64,000 nt of DNA from Plantibacter sp. ME-Dv--P-122b (GCF_030209375.1 NZ_JARVSC010000009.1:1-64000), one strand, 5' to 3'. Shown: positions 18,256 to 26,940, counted from the stretch's first letter. Numbers and translations are program-made. The notes: generated by a model not told the origin, from the letters alone.

Positions 18256-18379
18256 GCCACCAGTATGTCCCTCGCCTCTTGCGGGCGAAACCGGATCGAA
18301 ACATGATGGACATCAAACAACTCACTTTGAGCTGTTTACTGAGTGCATCGACGCACGCCCACAGAGGAGCTCCACCGCC

Positions 18380-19159
18380 ATGACCCTGACCATCGCCGGA
18401 CTGCAGCACCACGGCGTCCCCGGAGACGTCGAGGCGAACCTCGCGCTCGTCACCGACGCCGCCAGACAGGCATCGGATCGCGGCGCGGATCTGCTCGTCA
18501 CCCCTGAGATGTTCGTCACCGGGTACAACCTCGGCGACCGCCTCGCCCCGCTCGCCACCCCGGAGCTGGTCGACCGGGTCGCCGCCATCGCCGGCGAGAC
18601 CGGGATCGCGATCCTCGCGGGCCTCCCCGAACCGCTCCCGGGCGGCGCCGTCGCGAACGCCCTCGTCCTCATCGGTCCTGACGGGACCGAGCTGCTCCGG
18701 TACCACAAGACGCACCTGTTCGGCGAGCTCGACCGACAGCTGTTCGTGGCGGGCGACACCCTCGCGCCGACCGTCGACCTGGGCGGTGTCCGCATCGCCG
18801 TCCTCATCTGTTACGACGTCGAGTTCCCCGAGACCGTCCGCGCAGCGGCCCTCGACGGCGCCGACGTCGTGATCGTCCCCACCGCCCAGATGGAGCCGTA
18901 CGCGCACATCGCCGAGCGGCTCATCCCGGTTCGCGCCTGGGAGAACCAGGTCCACCTCGTCTACGTCAACCGCGTCGGTTCCGAAGGGGACCTCACCTAC
19001 GTCGGCCGCAGCAGCATCGTCGGCCCGGACGGCGTGCTCCTCGACGCACTCGACGCGGACGCCGTCGGTCTCATGATCGCCACGATCGATCCCGAGGCCA
19101 CCAAGCGCGCCAGGCAGGAGAACCCCTACCTCGCCGACCGTCGCGCCGAGCTGTATTGA
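18380..19159 (+). CDS. Carbon-nitrogen hydrolase (nitrilase superfamily)
   Basis: This 259-residue nitrilase-fold hydrolase has the catalytic triad at Glu43 (TPEMF), Lys110 (HKTHLF) and Cys144 (LICYDVEFPE). The subgroup resembles aliphatic amidases and R-amidases that cleave small amides. The ATG at 18380 is preceded by AGAGGAG; longer frames add unlikely sequence. Followed by an amino-acid permease and a GntR regulator on the same strand, it probably degrades an imported nitrogen compound to ammonia plus acid. Confidence 0.9.
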   Translation: MTLTIAGLQHHGVPGDVEANLALVTDAARQASDRGADLLVTPEMFVTGYNLGDRLAPLATPELVDRVAAIAGETGIAILAGLPEPLPGGAVANALVLIGPDGTELLRYHKTHLFGELDRQLFVAGDTLAPTVDLGGVRIAVLICYDVEFPETVRAAALDGADVVIVPTAQMEPYAHIAERLIPVRAWENQVHLVYVNRVGSEGDLTYVGRSSIVGPDGVLLDALDADAVGLMIATIDPEATKRARQENPYLADRRAELY

Positions 19160-19220
19160 ACGACTCCGTCCTTCCTCCCCTCCCCCTCCGAGTCCCCCGA
19201 CTCCCCTGGAAAGTGACCTC

Positions 19221-20687
19221 ATGACCGTGAACCCCATCGCCGAGCCGCGTCAGCGCCTCGACGGCCAGCTCGGTACCGGCTCCATCGTCTTCATGGTGAT
19301 CGCCGCCGCCGCACCACTCACCGTGATCGGCGGCAACGTCCCCATCGCGATCGGCACCGGCAACGGCGCCGGAGCTCCGATCGGCTTCGCCCTCGCCGCC
19401 GTGATCCTCCTCGTCTTCTCCGTCGGTTTCGTCACCATGACGCCGTTCGTGCGCGAGGCCGGCGCGTTCTTCTCCTACGTGACGGCCGGACTCGGCTCGC
19501 GCCTCGGTCTCGGTTCCGCGTTCACCGCCCTCGTGGCCTACACGGCGATCCAGGTGGGCGTCTACGGCTACATGGGGTGGGCGCTCGACGACCTCGTCAC
19601 CTACTTCGGCGGCCCGAGCCTGCCCTGGTGGCTGTACTCCTTCGCGACGATGGCGATCGTCGCGGTGCTCGGCTACCGGCACATCGACCTGAGCGCGAAG
19701 GTGCTGGGCATCGCGCTGACGCTCGAGATCCTCGTGGTCGTCGTGCTCGACGTCGTCATCTTCGCGACGGGCGGCGCGGACGGCATCGCGGTCGAGACCT
19801 TCGATCCCGCCAACATCTTCACCGGCGGGATCGGCGTCGCCGTGCTCTTCGCCCTCACCGGCTTCATCGGATTCGAGGCGACCGCGGTCTTCCGGGACGA
19901 GGCGCGCAACCCGGAACGCACCATCCCGCGAGCCACGTACCTGGCCGTCGTCATCATCGGCGTGTTCTACGCCATCTCCTGCTGGGCGCTCGTGACGGGC
20001 GTCGGCGCCGGGAACGCCGTCGCCGTCGCCCAGCAGACGCTCGCCGGCGAGGGCAACCTCCTGCTCGACACGACGACGACCTACCTCGGCCCGATCATGC
20101 GCGACGTCGTCCAAGTGCTGCTCATCACGAGCCTGTTCGCCTGCGTGCTGTCGTTCCACAACGTCATCGCGCGCTACCAGTTCACGCTGGCGCAGAAGTC
20201 GGTGCTGCCCGCCCGCCTCGGCCGACGCCACCCCGCACACCACTCCCCGTCGACCTCCTCGATCGTGCAGACGGTGACGGCGGCCATCGTCCTCGCCGCG
20301 CTCGCCCTCGGCGGCCTCGACCCGCTCGTCGGGGTCTTCGGATCCATGGCCGGTGTGGCGACCGTCGGGATGGTGCTGCTCATGCTGACGACCTCGATCG
20401 CCGTCCTCGTGTTCTTCGCGCGCCGGCCCGAGCTGGTCGCCGGTCGCACGTGGGGTGCGCGGGTGTTCCCGATCCTCGCGGTGGTCGGACTCGCGTTCGC
20501 ACTGTGGCTCGTGCTGTCGAACTTCACGCTCGTCACGGGCGGGAGCGTCGCCGTGAGTGTCGTGCTCGCCCTCATCCCCGTGGTCGCCATGCTGATCGGT
20601 ATCGTGTTAGGGAAGCGGTTCCCCCTGGACACCGAGCCGGACGGCGCGGTGAGCGAGGCGACCGCCGACCAGCCGACGGCCGGCTGA
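19221..20687 (+). CDS. APC-family amino-acid/amine permease
   Basis: This 488-residue transporter has about twelve hydrophobic segments. The first helix carries GTGSIVFMVIAAAAP, and FIGFEATAVFRDEARNPER is the typical helix 6 to loop region of the amino-acid/polyamine/organocation superfamily. It sits in the inner membrane and would import the substrate of the neighbouring nitrilase. The intergenic stretch before it is unusually pyrimidine-rich, and I see no promoter there, so it is probably co-transcribed with the nitrilase. Confidence 0.9.
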   Translation: MTVNPIAEPRQRLDGQLGTGSIVFMVIAAAAPLTVIGGNVPIAIGTGNGAGAPIGFALAAVILLVFSVGFVTMTPFVREAGAFFSYVTAGLGSRLGLGSAFTALVAYTAIQVGVYGYMGWALDDLVTYFGGPSLPWWLYSFATMAIVAVLGYRHIDLSAKVLGIALTLEILVVVVLDVVIFATGGADGIAVETFDPANIFTGGIGVAVLFALTGFIGFEATAVFRDEARNPERTIPRATYLAVVIIGVFYAISCWALVTGVGAGNAVAVAQQTLAGEGNLLLDTTTTYLGPIMRDVVQVLLITSLFACVLSFHNVIARYQFTLAQKSVLPARLGRRHPAHHSPSTSSIVQTVTAAIVLAALALGGLDPLVGVFGSMAGVATVGMVLLMLTTSIAVLVFFARRPELVAGRTWGARVFPILAVVGLAFALWLVLSNFTLVTGGSVAVSVVLALIPVVAMLIGIVLGKRFPLDTEPDGAVSEATADQPTAG

Positions 20688-20728
20688 ACCAGGGTCGCGA
20701 AGTCGATCAGCGACGAGACGAGGGTGCC

Positions 20729-21469
20729 ATGGATCTGGGTTCGCCCTCACTCGGAGCGATCCGCCGGACGACCGCCGTCGACACCGTCCGCGCACGCATC
20801 TCGCTGGCGTTGGAGCTCGGGATGCTGGTGCCCGGCCAACGGCTCCCGGCACCCGAGGAAGCGGCTCGAGCGTTCGGGGTCAGCGAGATGTCGGTGCGGC
20901 GCGCCTATCGGGCGCTGAGCGACGAGGGCGTCGTCGTCCGGCGACAGGGCAACACGGGTGGCACGTTCATCGCGGACGCCCCTGCGGTGGGCACCGTGCC
21001 CGAGATCGCCGCCTACCGCGAGGACGCCGTCCACGTGCACGCGCTCATCGACCAGCGCGCGACGCTCGAAGCCGGGCTCGCAGCACTGGCTGCCGCTGCA
21101 CCGGAGGCATCCTCCCTGCGTCGACTCGACGACCTCGTGACGACCATGCGGACCGAGCCGGACTGGAGCCGATTCCGCGAGGCCGATGCGGCGTTCCACG
21201 CCGAGCTGGCGGTGTCGGCATGCGTGTCGGGCGCGGCCGACCTCCACGACCGCGTGTCCCGCGAGCTGTACTCCTACTTCATCCCCTACCGGATCGAGTA
21301 CCTGCGCGCGTCGAACGAAGAGCATGCTCTGCTCGTCGCCGCGCTCCGTGACGGCGATGCGGCAGCAGCGAGTCGCCTCGCCTTCGACCACGTCGCGGAG
21401 CTCCACCGCTCGATGTACGTCGGCCTCGCGGGCGCTGGATCCACCGAGAGTGCGCAATCCGCTCCCTGA
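20729..21469 (+). CDS. GntR/FCD-type transcriptional regulator
   Basis: This 246-residue regulator has an N-terminal winged helix (about 12-80, with FGVSEMSVRRAYRAL as recognition region) and a helical FCD-like ligand domain with acidic and His positions. It probably senses the substrate of the upstream hydrolase/permease pair. The start ATG at 20729 follows a weak GAGGGTG site. The last residues, TESAQSAP plus the stop, are encoded by the left arm of a dispersed palindromic repeat, so the native C-terminus may have been replaced. Confidence 0.85.
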   Translation: MDLGSPSLGAIRRTTAVDTVRARISLALELGMLVPGQRLPAPEEAARAFGVSEMSVRRAYRALSDEGVVVRRQGNTGGTFIADAPAVGTVPEIAAYREDAVHVHALIDQRATLEAGLAALAAAAPEASSLRRLDDLVTTMRTEPDWSRFREADAAFHAELAVSACVSGAADLHDRVSRELYSYFIPYRIEYLRASNEEHALLVAALRDGDAAAASRLAFDHVAELHRSMYVGLAGAGSTESAQSAP

Positions 21470-21501
21470 ACAGCGTTGAGCCGACCGAATGCGCGCTCTC
21501 G
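21445..21501 (+). repeat. Dispersed palindromic repeat, copy A
   Basis: The left arm starts CGAGAGTGCGCAATCC and the right arm reads CGAATGCGCGCTCTCG, with two mismatches in the stem and a 23-base middle. The left arm overlaps the end of the GntR gene and provides its stop codon. It is the same element as copies at 22478, 30625, 35014 and 59161. Confidence 0.8.
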
Positions 21502-21557
21502 ATGGGGGCTGTGGATGACGGGAGCGAGCGTCGGCGCGCGATCGGGAGGATGGAGCG

Positions 21558-22502
21558 GTGCCTCGCCATCGTCCGCTCCCACCACGGATTGTTGGCACGG
21601 CGTTCGCGGTCGGCGACCGCGCGCTGCACGGTGAGACGAACGGAAGACTGCGCGGCAGTGATCTCGACGCACCGTTCTGGGGAGTGCGTTCGGTCGACGT
21701 CGACCTGACGAACGTCTTCGGCCGCTGTGCTGCGTTCGCCCCTCGACTCCGACCGGGGTGGGTCTTCAGCCATCTCACTGCGGCGGAACTCCTGGATGCC
21801 CCGCTTCCGAACTCCTGCGCGCACGACACGGACCTCCACATCGGCGCGCTCCACGGAGTGCAGCCGGCGCGTGGCCGAGGCATCGTCGGTCACCGGCTTG
21901 CCGAGGCGACCCGCACGACACAGGTCCGAGGCTTCACCCTCACCGCCCCGGCCGACACGTTCGCGCTCCTGGCGACGATGCTCGAGCTGCCTGACCTCGT
22001 CGCTGTCGGTGACTTCCTCGTATCCGGATCGCGAGTTCGCGGCGGATCTCGTCGCAACATCCACGCGACGATCGACGAGCTCGCTGCCGCCGTGACCGCC
22101 TACGGCTCCCGTCGGTCGGCTCGGCTCCTCCGCAATGCCCTTCCACTCGTGCGTGTGGGCGTCGATTCGCGTCCTGAGACGCACCTGCGCCTCGCGCTCA
22201 TCGAGGCGGGCCTTCCGGAGCCGAGCGTCAACCCACCCGTGCGGGTGGACGGAGGCACTGCGGTACTCCATCCGGATCTCGCCGAACCGTGCCTCCGCAT
22301 CGCCTATGAATACGAAGGCGATCTGCACCGCACCGACCAACAACGGTTCAGGAACGACATCGTTCGCCGCGAGCGGTTCGAGGCGGCCGGATGGCGGGTC
22401 GTCCGCGTCACAGCGCACGACCTCTTCGTCGACCGCGCGTCATTCATCACTCGAGTCCGGCGCCTACGAAGGCTCGTCGAGAGTGCCCATTCCGCTCGCT
22501 GA
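21558..22502 (+). CDS. DUF559 (Vsr-like) nuclease-domain protein
   Basis: This 314-residue protein combines an N-terminal half resembling AbiEi-type or DUF559-associated proteins with a C-terminal PD-(D/E)XK-like DUF559 domain. Visible there are RPETHLRLAL, the core YEYEGDLHR (Glu and Asp ligands) and RRERFEAAGWRVVRVTAHDL. DUF559 is related to Vsr mismatch endonuclease, and its biological role in actinobacteria is unclear. The GTG at 21558 follows GGGAGGA. Palindromic repeats lie on both sides, and the right one encodes its last residues (ESAHSAR) and stop. Confidence 0.8.
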   Translation: MPRHRPLPPRIVGTAFAVGDRALHGETNGRLRGSDLDAPFWGVRSVDVDLTNVFGRCAAFAPRLRPGWVFSHLTAAELLDAPLPNSCAHDTDLHIGALHGVQPARGRGIVGHRLAEATRTTQVRGFTLTAPADTFALLATMLELPDLVAVGDFLVSGSRVRGGSRRNIHATIDELAAAVTAYGSRRSARLLRNALPLVRVGVDSRPETHLRLALIEAGLPEPSVNPPVRVDGGTAVLHPDLAEPCLRIAYEYEGDLHRTDQQRFRNDIVRRERFEAAGWRVVRVTAHDLFVDRASFITRVRRLRRLVESAHSAR

Positions 22503-22534
22503 TGCCGCCTGGTAGCGCAGAATGCGCACTCTCG
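22478..22534 (+). repeat. Dispersed palindromic repeat, copy B
   Basis: Left arm CGAGAGTGCCCATTC and right arm GAATGCGCACTCTCG pair with one mismatch around a 27-base middle. The left arm encodes the C-terminal ESAHSAR and stop of the DUF559 gene. The unit extends on the right into GGCGAGC. Confidence 0.85.
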
Positions 22535-22626
22535 GCGAGCCGTCAAGGCTGGGGGCGGAAATCCGACATGCGCCGTACTAAGGCATAGTGGGGACGGGTT
22601 CACCCCCGCCGCGAAGGAGTGAGAGC

Positions 22627-24291
22627 ATGATCGACAAGGCCTCGATACAGGACTTCCCGCCGATGACGGCATCGCTGCTGGCGGACAATTCCGGCGTGTT
22701 CCGCGTCGGCACCGCCGAGCAGTACCTGACCGCCACCGACGAGGGAACGGCCCGCCGCCAGCTCGTCGAACTGATGCAGGCGGAGGCCCGGAAGTCGGGT
22801 CGACCGATCCGCGTGACGGTGACCGACCCCACGAGCGTCACCGTGCTCCTCGTCGGTGTCGACGGCGAACTGCAGGAGGAACCGCAATCCGCAGCGCCCG
22901 CGCGCACCGCGCAACGGACCACGCCACCGCCCGCAGCCGCGCAACGGGTGCCGCTCATCCAGGCGCCGCCGTCCACGCCCTCGCAGCCGGCACCCGCGCG
23001 TCCGGCTCCGGCTCAGCCGCAGACACCGCCCCGTGCCGCGCCCGTCCAGCCGTCGACACCTGCGCCGGTCCCGGCACAGCCCACGCCGCCAGCCTCCGCG
23101 AACCCGCAGGCGACCGCGACGCCGCAGCCCGTCCCCGCGCAACGCCCGACCGTGCAGCAGCCCACCTTCGGCACACCGCCGTTCCAGCCGGTCTCGAACC
23201 AGCCGAACGCTCAGCAGGCAGTGTCGGCGCAGCAGCCACCGGTGTCGGCGCAGCAGGCGCCGGCCCAGCGGGCGGTCCCGGCCCAGCCATCGGTGCAGGC
23301 ACCGCCGACCGCACCCGCGCAGCAGCAACCCCCGGTCCCACAGCAGCAGGTTCCGGGCCAGCCGACCGCACCGGCTCGTCGTGATCTGCGCGATGCGCCC
23401 TCGTTCCTCGCGCCGCCCACGATCGGACCCGCGCAGCACGGGCTCGCCGGCCTGCTCAACAAACTCGGCTTCTCGGTGCCGCCGTCCGCGAGCGAGCGCG
23501 CCGAACGGGACGACGTCCACGCCGTGTCACGCCACTTCCCGAGGCGTCGCACCATCTCGGTCGCGAATCAGAAGGGCGGCGCCAACAAGACGCCGACCGT
23601 CGTCAACCTGTCGTCCGTCTTCGCCCGGTACGGCGGCGGCGGTGTCGCGGCGTGGGACAACAACGAGACCATGGGCACGCTCGGCTGGCGGACCGAGCAG
23701 GGCGGGCACGACTCGACCGTCCTCGACCTCCTCGCCGCGGCGGGCGACCTCCTCTCCCCCGGCGCCGAGCGAGCCGACCTGTCGCGGTTCGTCCACCACC
23801 AGCCCGGCGACAAGTACGAGGTGCTGCGATCCGCGGCGGACGGCGAGCACGTGGTGACCGCCGACGAGGTCGACCTCGTCCATCGCGTCCTCGCGAAGTA
23901 CTACCGCCTGATCGTCATGGACTCGGGCAACTCGGCCGGCGCCCCCAACTGGCGGCGCATGGTGGAGCTGACCGACCAGCTCGTCATCCCGACCACGACG
24001 GTCGAGGACAAGAAGGAGGGCGCGCGACTCACCCTCACCGCCGTCAGCCGCGTGAGCGAGCGCGGTGCTGAACTCGCGCGCAACGCCGTCGTCATCGTCT
24101 CCGAGGCCGAGGCGAAGGACACGTCGATCGCAAACGCGTACGCCGAGGACTTCCGGCCGTACGTGCGCGACGTGGTCGTCGTCCCCTTCGATCCCGCGTT
24201 GAAGAACGGCGTCATCCGTCACGATGCCCTGCGGTCGGGCACGCAGCGGGCGTGGCTCGCAGCGGCTGCCGCGGTGTCCCGCGGACTCTGA
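22627..24291 (+). CDS. MinD/ParA-like ATPase with proline-rich linker
   Basis: This 554-residue protein has an N-terminal small domain (about 1-80), a long low-complexity Pro/Gln/Ala linker (about 85-260) and a C-terminal P-loop ATPase. The Walker A is KGGANKT (316-322); the usual glycine before the second lysine is Asn, and the signature first lysine is kept. A MDSGNSAG segment takes the Walker B place. The architecture resembles mycobacterial EspI-type proteins, which work with type VII secretion, but no secretion genes are adjacent. GAAGGAGTGAGAGC precedes the ATG. It stands alone and its role is unknown. Confidence 0.85.
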   Translation: MIDKASIQDFPPMTASLLADNSGVFRVGTAEQYLTATDEGTARRQLVELMQAEARKSGRPIRVTVTDPTSVTVLLVGVDGELQEEPQSAAPARTAQRTTPPPAAAQRVPLIQAPPSTPSQPAPARPAPAQPQTPPRAAPVQPSTPAPVPAQPTPPASANPQATATPQPVPAQRPTVQQPTFGTPPFQPVSNQPNAQQAVSAQQPPVSAQQAPAQRAVPAQPSVQAPPTAPAQQQPPVPQQQVPGQPTAPARRDLRDAPSFLAPPTIGPAQHGLAGLLNKLGFSVPPSASERAERDDVHAVSRHFPRRRTISVANQKGGANKTPTVVNLSSVFARYGGGGVAAWDNNETMGTLGWRTEQGGHDSTVLDLLAAAGDLLSPGAERADLSRFVHHQPGDKYEVLRSAADGEHVVTADEVDLVHRVLAKYYRLIVMDSGNSAGAPNWRRMVELTDQLVIPTTTVEDKKEGARLTLTAVSRVSERGAELARNAVVIVSEAEAKDTSIANAYAEDFRPYVRDVVVVPFDPALKNGVIRHDALRSGTQRAWLAAAAAVSRGL

Positions 24292-24298
24292 CCGGGCC

Positions 24299-24440
24299 AT
24301 GACGCAGGGAGGATCGGAGACCGAGATCATGCGGGCGGCCGCGCTCGGCGACTACCTCAGGGCTCGTCGAGGACTGGTCCGACCGGAGGACGTGGGGTTC
24401 GTCCCGGAGGACGGGCGGGTCCGGACGGCGGGACGTCCGG
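24299..24440 (+). pseudogene. Remnant of an XRE/MmyB-like regulator
   Basis: From ATG 24299 the frame reads about 35 residues, including LGDYLRARRGLVRPEDVGF, which match the start of XRE-family helix-turn-helix regulators of the MmyB type. Homology then stops where GLRREEVA would be expected, and the remaining roughly 230 residues are missing. The fragment follows the MinD-like gene by 7 bp. It is probably the leftover of a deletion. Confidence 0.5.
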
Positions 24441-24467
24441 CTGGATGTACTGCTCGACGTCGTCCAT
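24357..24467 (-). CDS. 36-residue proline-rich peptide
   Basis: A small frame with an excellent ribosome binding site (AGGAGGAG, six bases before the ATG) lies 27 bp downstream of the flavin monooxygenase stop on the same strand. The peptide begins MDDVEQYIQPDVPPSG and is rich in proline and arginine, with no membrane segment. It lies antisense to the XRE remnant. It may be a genuine microprotein of the monooxygenase operon or the truncated start of a lost gene. Confidence 0.4.
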   Translation of the reverse strand: MDDVEQYIQPDVPPSGPARPPGRTPRPPVGPVLDEP

Positions 24468-24494
24468 GGTGTTCTCCTCCTGATGAGTGTGCGG

Positions 24495-25634
24495 TCAGAG
24501 CTGCAGGGAACGAGCGATGCGACGGCCGTAGTCGCTGATCGCTCGCGCGATCGGGAGCCGCTCGGCCTCGTACTGCGAGAGTGCCGCGTCGACACCGAGC
24601 CCCAGGTCCAGGGCCGCGGCGAGCGCGAGTGCATCGCCGGCCGCTTTGGCGGCTCCCCTGGCGGTGTGCGGGCGGACCACGGCTGCAGCGTCTCCGAGAA
24701 GCGCGATGCGACCGCTCGTCATGCGCGGCGGCACGTAGTCGTAGATCGCCTGCATGAATGGGCGCGGCTCGGCTGCCACCGCTGCGGCGAACGGCGGTGG
24801 GAGGAGTCGCTCCGCCTCGGCGAGGAGTCGTTCGCGGAGCTCGCTCGGCAGGTCGCCGGGCGCGGTCGAGGAGCTCCCGGCCGGGCGGTGCGTCAGCCGC
24901 ATGAGGTCGGCGACTTCGTGCTCGGACATGCTGCGGTACCAGACCCAGCTGTAGCGGCGTGCGCCGGGCTCGGTCTCCCCGTCCGCGCCGGGGACGAGGT
25001 ACCCGAGCATGTGCACCCCGGGACCGGAGTAGAAGGCGAAACGTCCGAGCAAGGTGCGTGCGGCGGCGGCTGGGAGCTCGGCTTCGGGGATGAGGCCGCG
25101 CCAGGTGATGTACCCGGCGTACCGGTTGCGGTCGTCTTCGGGGGCGACGGCATGCCTGATGACGGAACGGAGTCCGTCGGCGCCGACGACGAGGTCGAAC
25201 TCGTGCAGCTCCCCCGTCGCCGTCTCGACGGTGGCACCCTCGTCGCGGTCGTGCACGGTGGCGACTGCCTGTCCGAGCCGGTACCCCTCGGGCGGTACGA
25301 GGCTGCGGAAGACCGAGTAGGTGTGGTCCCAGGAGACTTGGATCTGCGGTGTGGGGTCGGTCGTCAGGACCCGGCCGTCTCGAGCGAGCGTGATGCGATC
25401 GGTGGCGACCACGCCGACGCGGGCCTCGGCGTCACGGCCAACCGCGTGCAGCAGGTCGTTGAGCTCCTGCTGGGCGACGAGCCCCGCGCCGCGGCGTTCG
25501 AGCCCGGTCCTGGACCGCTCGAAGACCGTCACGCGATGTCCGCGACGCGTGAGGAGGGAAGCCGCGAACAGGCCACCGAGGGAGCCGCCCACGATCCCGA
25601 TCGACAGACGCTCTCCAGCAGGTGTCGCTCGCAT
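24495..25634 (-). CDS. FAD-dependent monooxygenase
   Basis: This 379-residue flavoprotein of the group A (PHBH-like) hydroxylase family has the N-terminal dinucleotide motif [10 protein letters not shown], the DG motif [10 protein letters not shown] and the GD motif [16 protein letters not shown], where pyrimidine-like flavin contacts occur. It uses NAD(P)H and oxygen to hydroxylate an unknown aromatic or related compound. The ATG at 25634 has GGAAGGGGG upstream. The winged-helix regulator and membrane protein upstream on the same strand may belong to the same transcript. Confidence 0.9.
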   Translation of the reverse strand: MRATPAGERLSIGIVGGSLGGLFAASLLTRRGHRVTVFERSRTGLERRGAGLVAQQELNDLLHAVGRDAEARVGVVATDRITLARDGRVLTTDPTPQIQVSWDHTYSVFRSLVPPEGYRLGQAVATVHDRDEGATVETATGELHEFDLVVGADGLRSVIRHAVAPEDDRNRYAGYITWRGLIPEAELPAAAARTLLGRFAFYSGPGVHMLGYLVPGADGETEPGARRYSWVWYRSMSEHEVADLMRLTHRPAGSSSTAPGDLPSELRERLLAEAERLLPPPFAAAVAAEPRPFMQAIYDYVPPRMTSGRIALLGDAAAVVRPHTARGAAKAAGDALALAAALDLGLGVDAALSQYEAERLPIARAISDYGRRIARSLQL

Positions 25635-25753
25635 CGCGCCCCCTTCCGACGGTCTGCTTCCACCGTAGGTCGGGCGGGTCACGCCTCGTTGCGACGTCCG
25701 TCGGAAGTCCGGTGCCGAGCCATGAGCGCCGCTCGCCACTGGAAGACCCCGCG

Positions 25754-26080
25754 TCACCGACGCGCCCGCTGCACGATGGCGTCGAGGGCGTCGAGGTAGG
25801 ACTCGAAGGCGACCCGGCCCTCCGTCGTGAGGGCGATACGGCGTCCGCGTCGGTCCGTGTCGCTCTTCCCGATCTCGATCACCCCGGCGTCGGCGAGCGC
25901 CGAGAGGTGCTTGGACAGCGCCGACTTGCTCACACCGGTGATGCGCAGGAGCGAGGCGAAGTCGGTGTACTCGGCGGGCGCGAGTGCGGACAGCAGGGCG
26001 AGTCGGGCAGGCTCATGGAAGAGCGGGTTCAGCGCCTGGCGGCTGACCGCGGCATCCTCGGCTCCGTGGTCGTCAGGCAT
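25754..26080 (-). CDS. Winged-helix transcriptional regulator (ArsR/MarR-like)
   Basis: This 108-residue single-domain regulator has [13 protein letters not shown] followed by a helix-turn-helix ([19 protein letters not shown]) and a wing ([12 protein letters not shown]), the pattern of the HTH_27 group. It overlaps the upstream membrane-protein gene by 8 bp, so the pair is co-expressed. Such pairs are usually autoregulated; the TTTCC-GGAAA palindrome at 26561 is the likely operator. Confidence 0.85.
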   Translation of the reverse strand: MPDDHGAEDAAVSRQALNPLFHEPARLALLSALAPAEYTDFASLLRITGVSKSALSKHLSALADAGVIEIGKSDTDRRGRRIALTTEGRVAFESYLDALDAIVQRARR

Positions 26081-26516
26081 CGCGCGACCCCGACCATCCG
26101 CCGAGCGGCGTGGAGCCGTTCGCGAGGCGCACCAGCGCGGGAAGGCAGGCGGCGAACACGACGACAGCTGCGACGACCGCGGACACCGTGTTCGGTGCGG
26201 AGACACCTGCGGAGCGGGCGATCCACTGGGTCACGACGTAGACCACGGCGACCGCCACACCGCTCGCGGTGAGCAGCAGTACACCGGTCTGGTCCGACCA
26301 GTCGAGGCGGAGCTTCACCGGGCGCGCGAGGGACAGGGCGACGAACCCGATGGCGACGAGTCCGAGCAGCCAGACCATGTCGAGGTCGACGACGACCCCG
26401 AGCGCGATGATGAGTACCGCGGTGAGGATGGCGGTGGTGAGCGCTCCCTGGCGGGCGGAGCGGCGCGAGGCGTCTCGTGCCTGATTCAAGCGGTCCTGTG
26501 CGTCTTCATGATCCAT
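26073..26516 (-). CDS. Four-helix membrane protein paired with a regulator
   Basis: This 147-residue protein has four hydrophobic helices (about 27-45, 48-63, 78-98, 110-130) after an acidic/basic N-terminus. The ATG at 26516 follows CTGGAGG. It is not a family with known function. It is coupled to the winged-helix regulator, a common arrangement in which the regulator controls the membrane protein. Confidence 0.8.
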   Translation of the reverse strand: MDHEDAQDRLNQARDASRRSARQGALTTAILTAVLIIALGVVVDLDMVWLLGLVAIGFVALSLARPVKLRLDWSDQTGVLLLTASGVAVAVVYVVTQWIARSAGVSAPNTVSAVVAAVVVFAACLPALVRLANGSTPLGGWSGSRDA

Positions 26517-26560
26517 GATCGACCTCCAGTCGTTGCGTCTGAAGGAACTATCACAGTGTT

Positions 26561-26573
26561 TTTCCAAAGGAAA
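26561..26573 (-). promoter_or_regulatory. Candidate operator TTTCC-N3-GGAAA
   Basis: A perfect 5-bp inverted repeat (TTTCC AAA GGAAA) in an AT-rich patch 45 bp upstream of the membrane protein/regulator pair. It is probably the autoregulatory site of the regulator at 25754. Confidence 0.4.
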
Positions 26574-26580
26574 CAACCAT

Positions 26581-26607
26581 CGGGCGCGACGCTTGCCATC
26601 GCGCCCG
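26581..26607 (-). terminator. Terminator hairpin after the ArsR gene
   Basis: CGGGCGCGA and TCGCGCCCG form a perfect 9-bp stem around a 9-base loop, 8 bp beyond the ArsR stop at 26615 on the minus strand. There is no U-tract. Confidence 0.6.
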
Positions 26608-26614
26608 GCCGTTC

Positions 26615-26929
26615 TTAGACGACGAGCGTCACGTGCCGACCGAGCGCTTCGATCGCGGCCTCGTCGCGCTGGTAGTGCGACCACTGGCCGATCCGCGTGC
26701 ACGTCACGAGGCCGGCGCGCTGGAGCGTGGCCATGAACTGCGAGGCGGTCGATTGTGACACCTCGGCCCTCGCCTGGATGTGCTTGAGGCACACCCCGAC
26801 CTCGGCCGCCGGCTGATCCTGCGGCGGGAACGACTCGGGATCCTTGAGCCAGCCCAGGATCGCCAGACGGGTCGGGTGGCCGAGCGCCTTGAAGACGGCC
26901 ACCAGGTCCAAGTCGTCAGCATTCGTCAT
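26615..26929 (-). CDS. ArsR-family transcriptional regulator
   Basis: This 104-residue winged-helix protein has KALGHPTRLAILGWL, the typical ArsR start, then HIQARAEVSQSTASQFMATL as the recognition helix-turn-helix and a wing ending in SHYQRDE. One Cys lies at CLKH and one at VTCTR; there is no clear metal-binding CxC motif, so the effector is probably not a metal. It is divergent from the reductase at 27015, with an ATCGC-GCGAT palindrome between them. Confidence 0.88.
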   Translation of the reverse strand: MTNADDLDLVAVFKALGHPTRLAILGWLKDPESFPPQDQPAAEVGVCLKHIQARAEVSQSTASQFMATLQRAGLVTCTRIGQWSHYQRDEAAIEALGRHVTLVV

Positions 26930-26940
26930 GGGTTGATGAT

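Noticed and set aside
21445-22534. Complete insertion sequence formed by repeats A and B with the DUF559 gene as transposase
   Set aside because: The two repeats are in direct orientation rather than terminal inverted, no target-site duplication is visible, and DUF559 has no known transposase activity.
24224-24538. Intact XRE regulator gene in this frame
   Set aside because: Family similarity is confined to about 35 residues; the rest of the frame is low-complexity and overlaps the monooxygenase gene.
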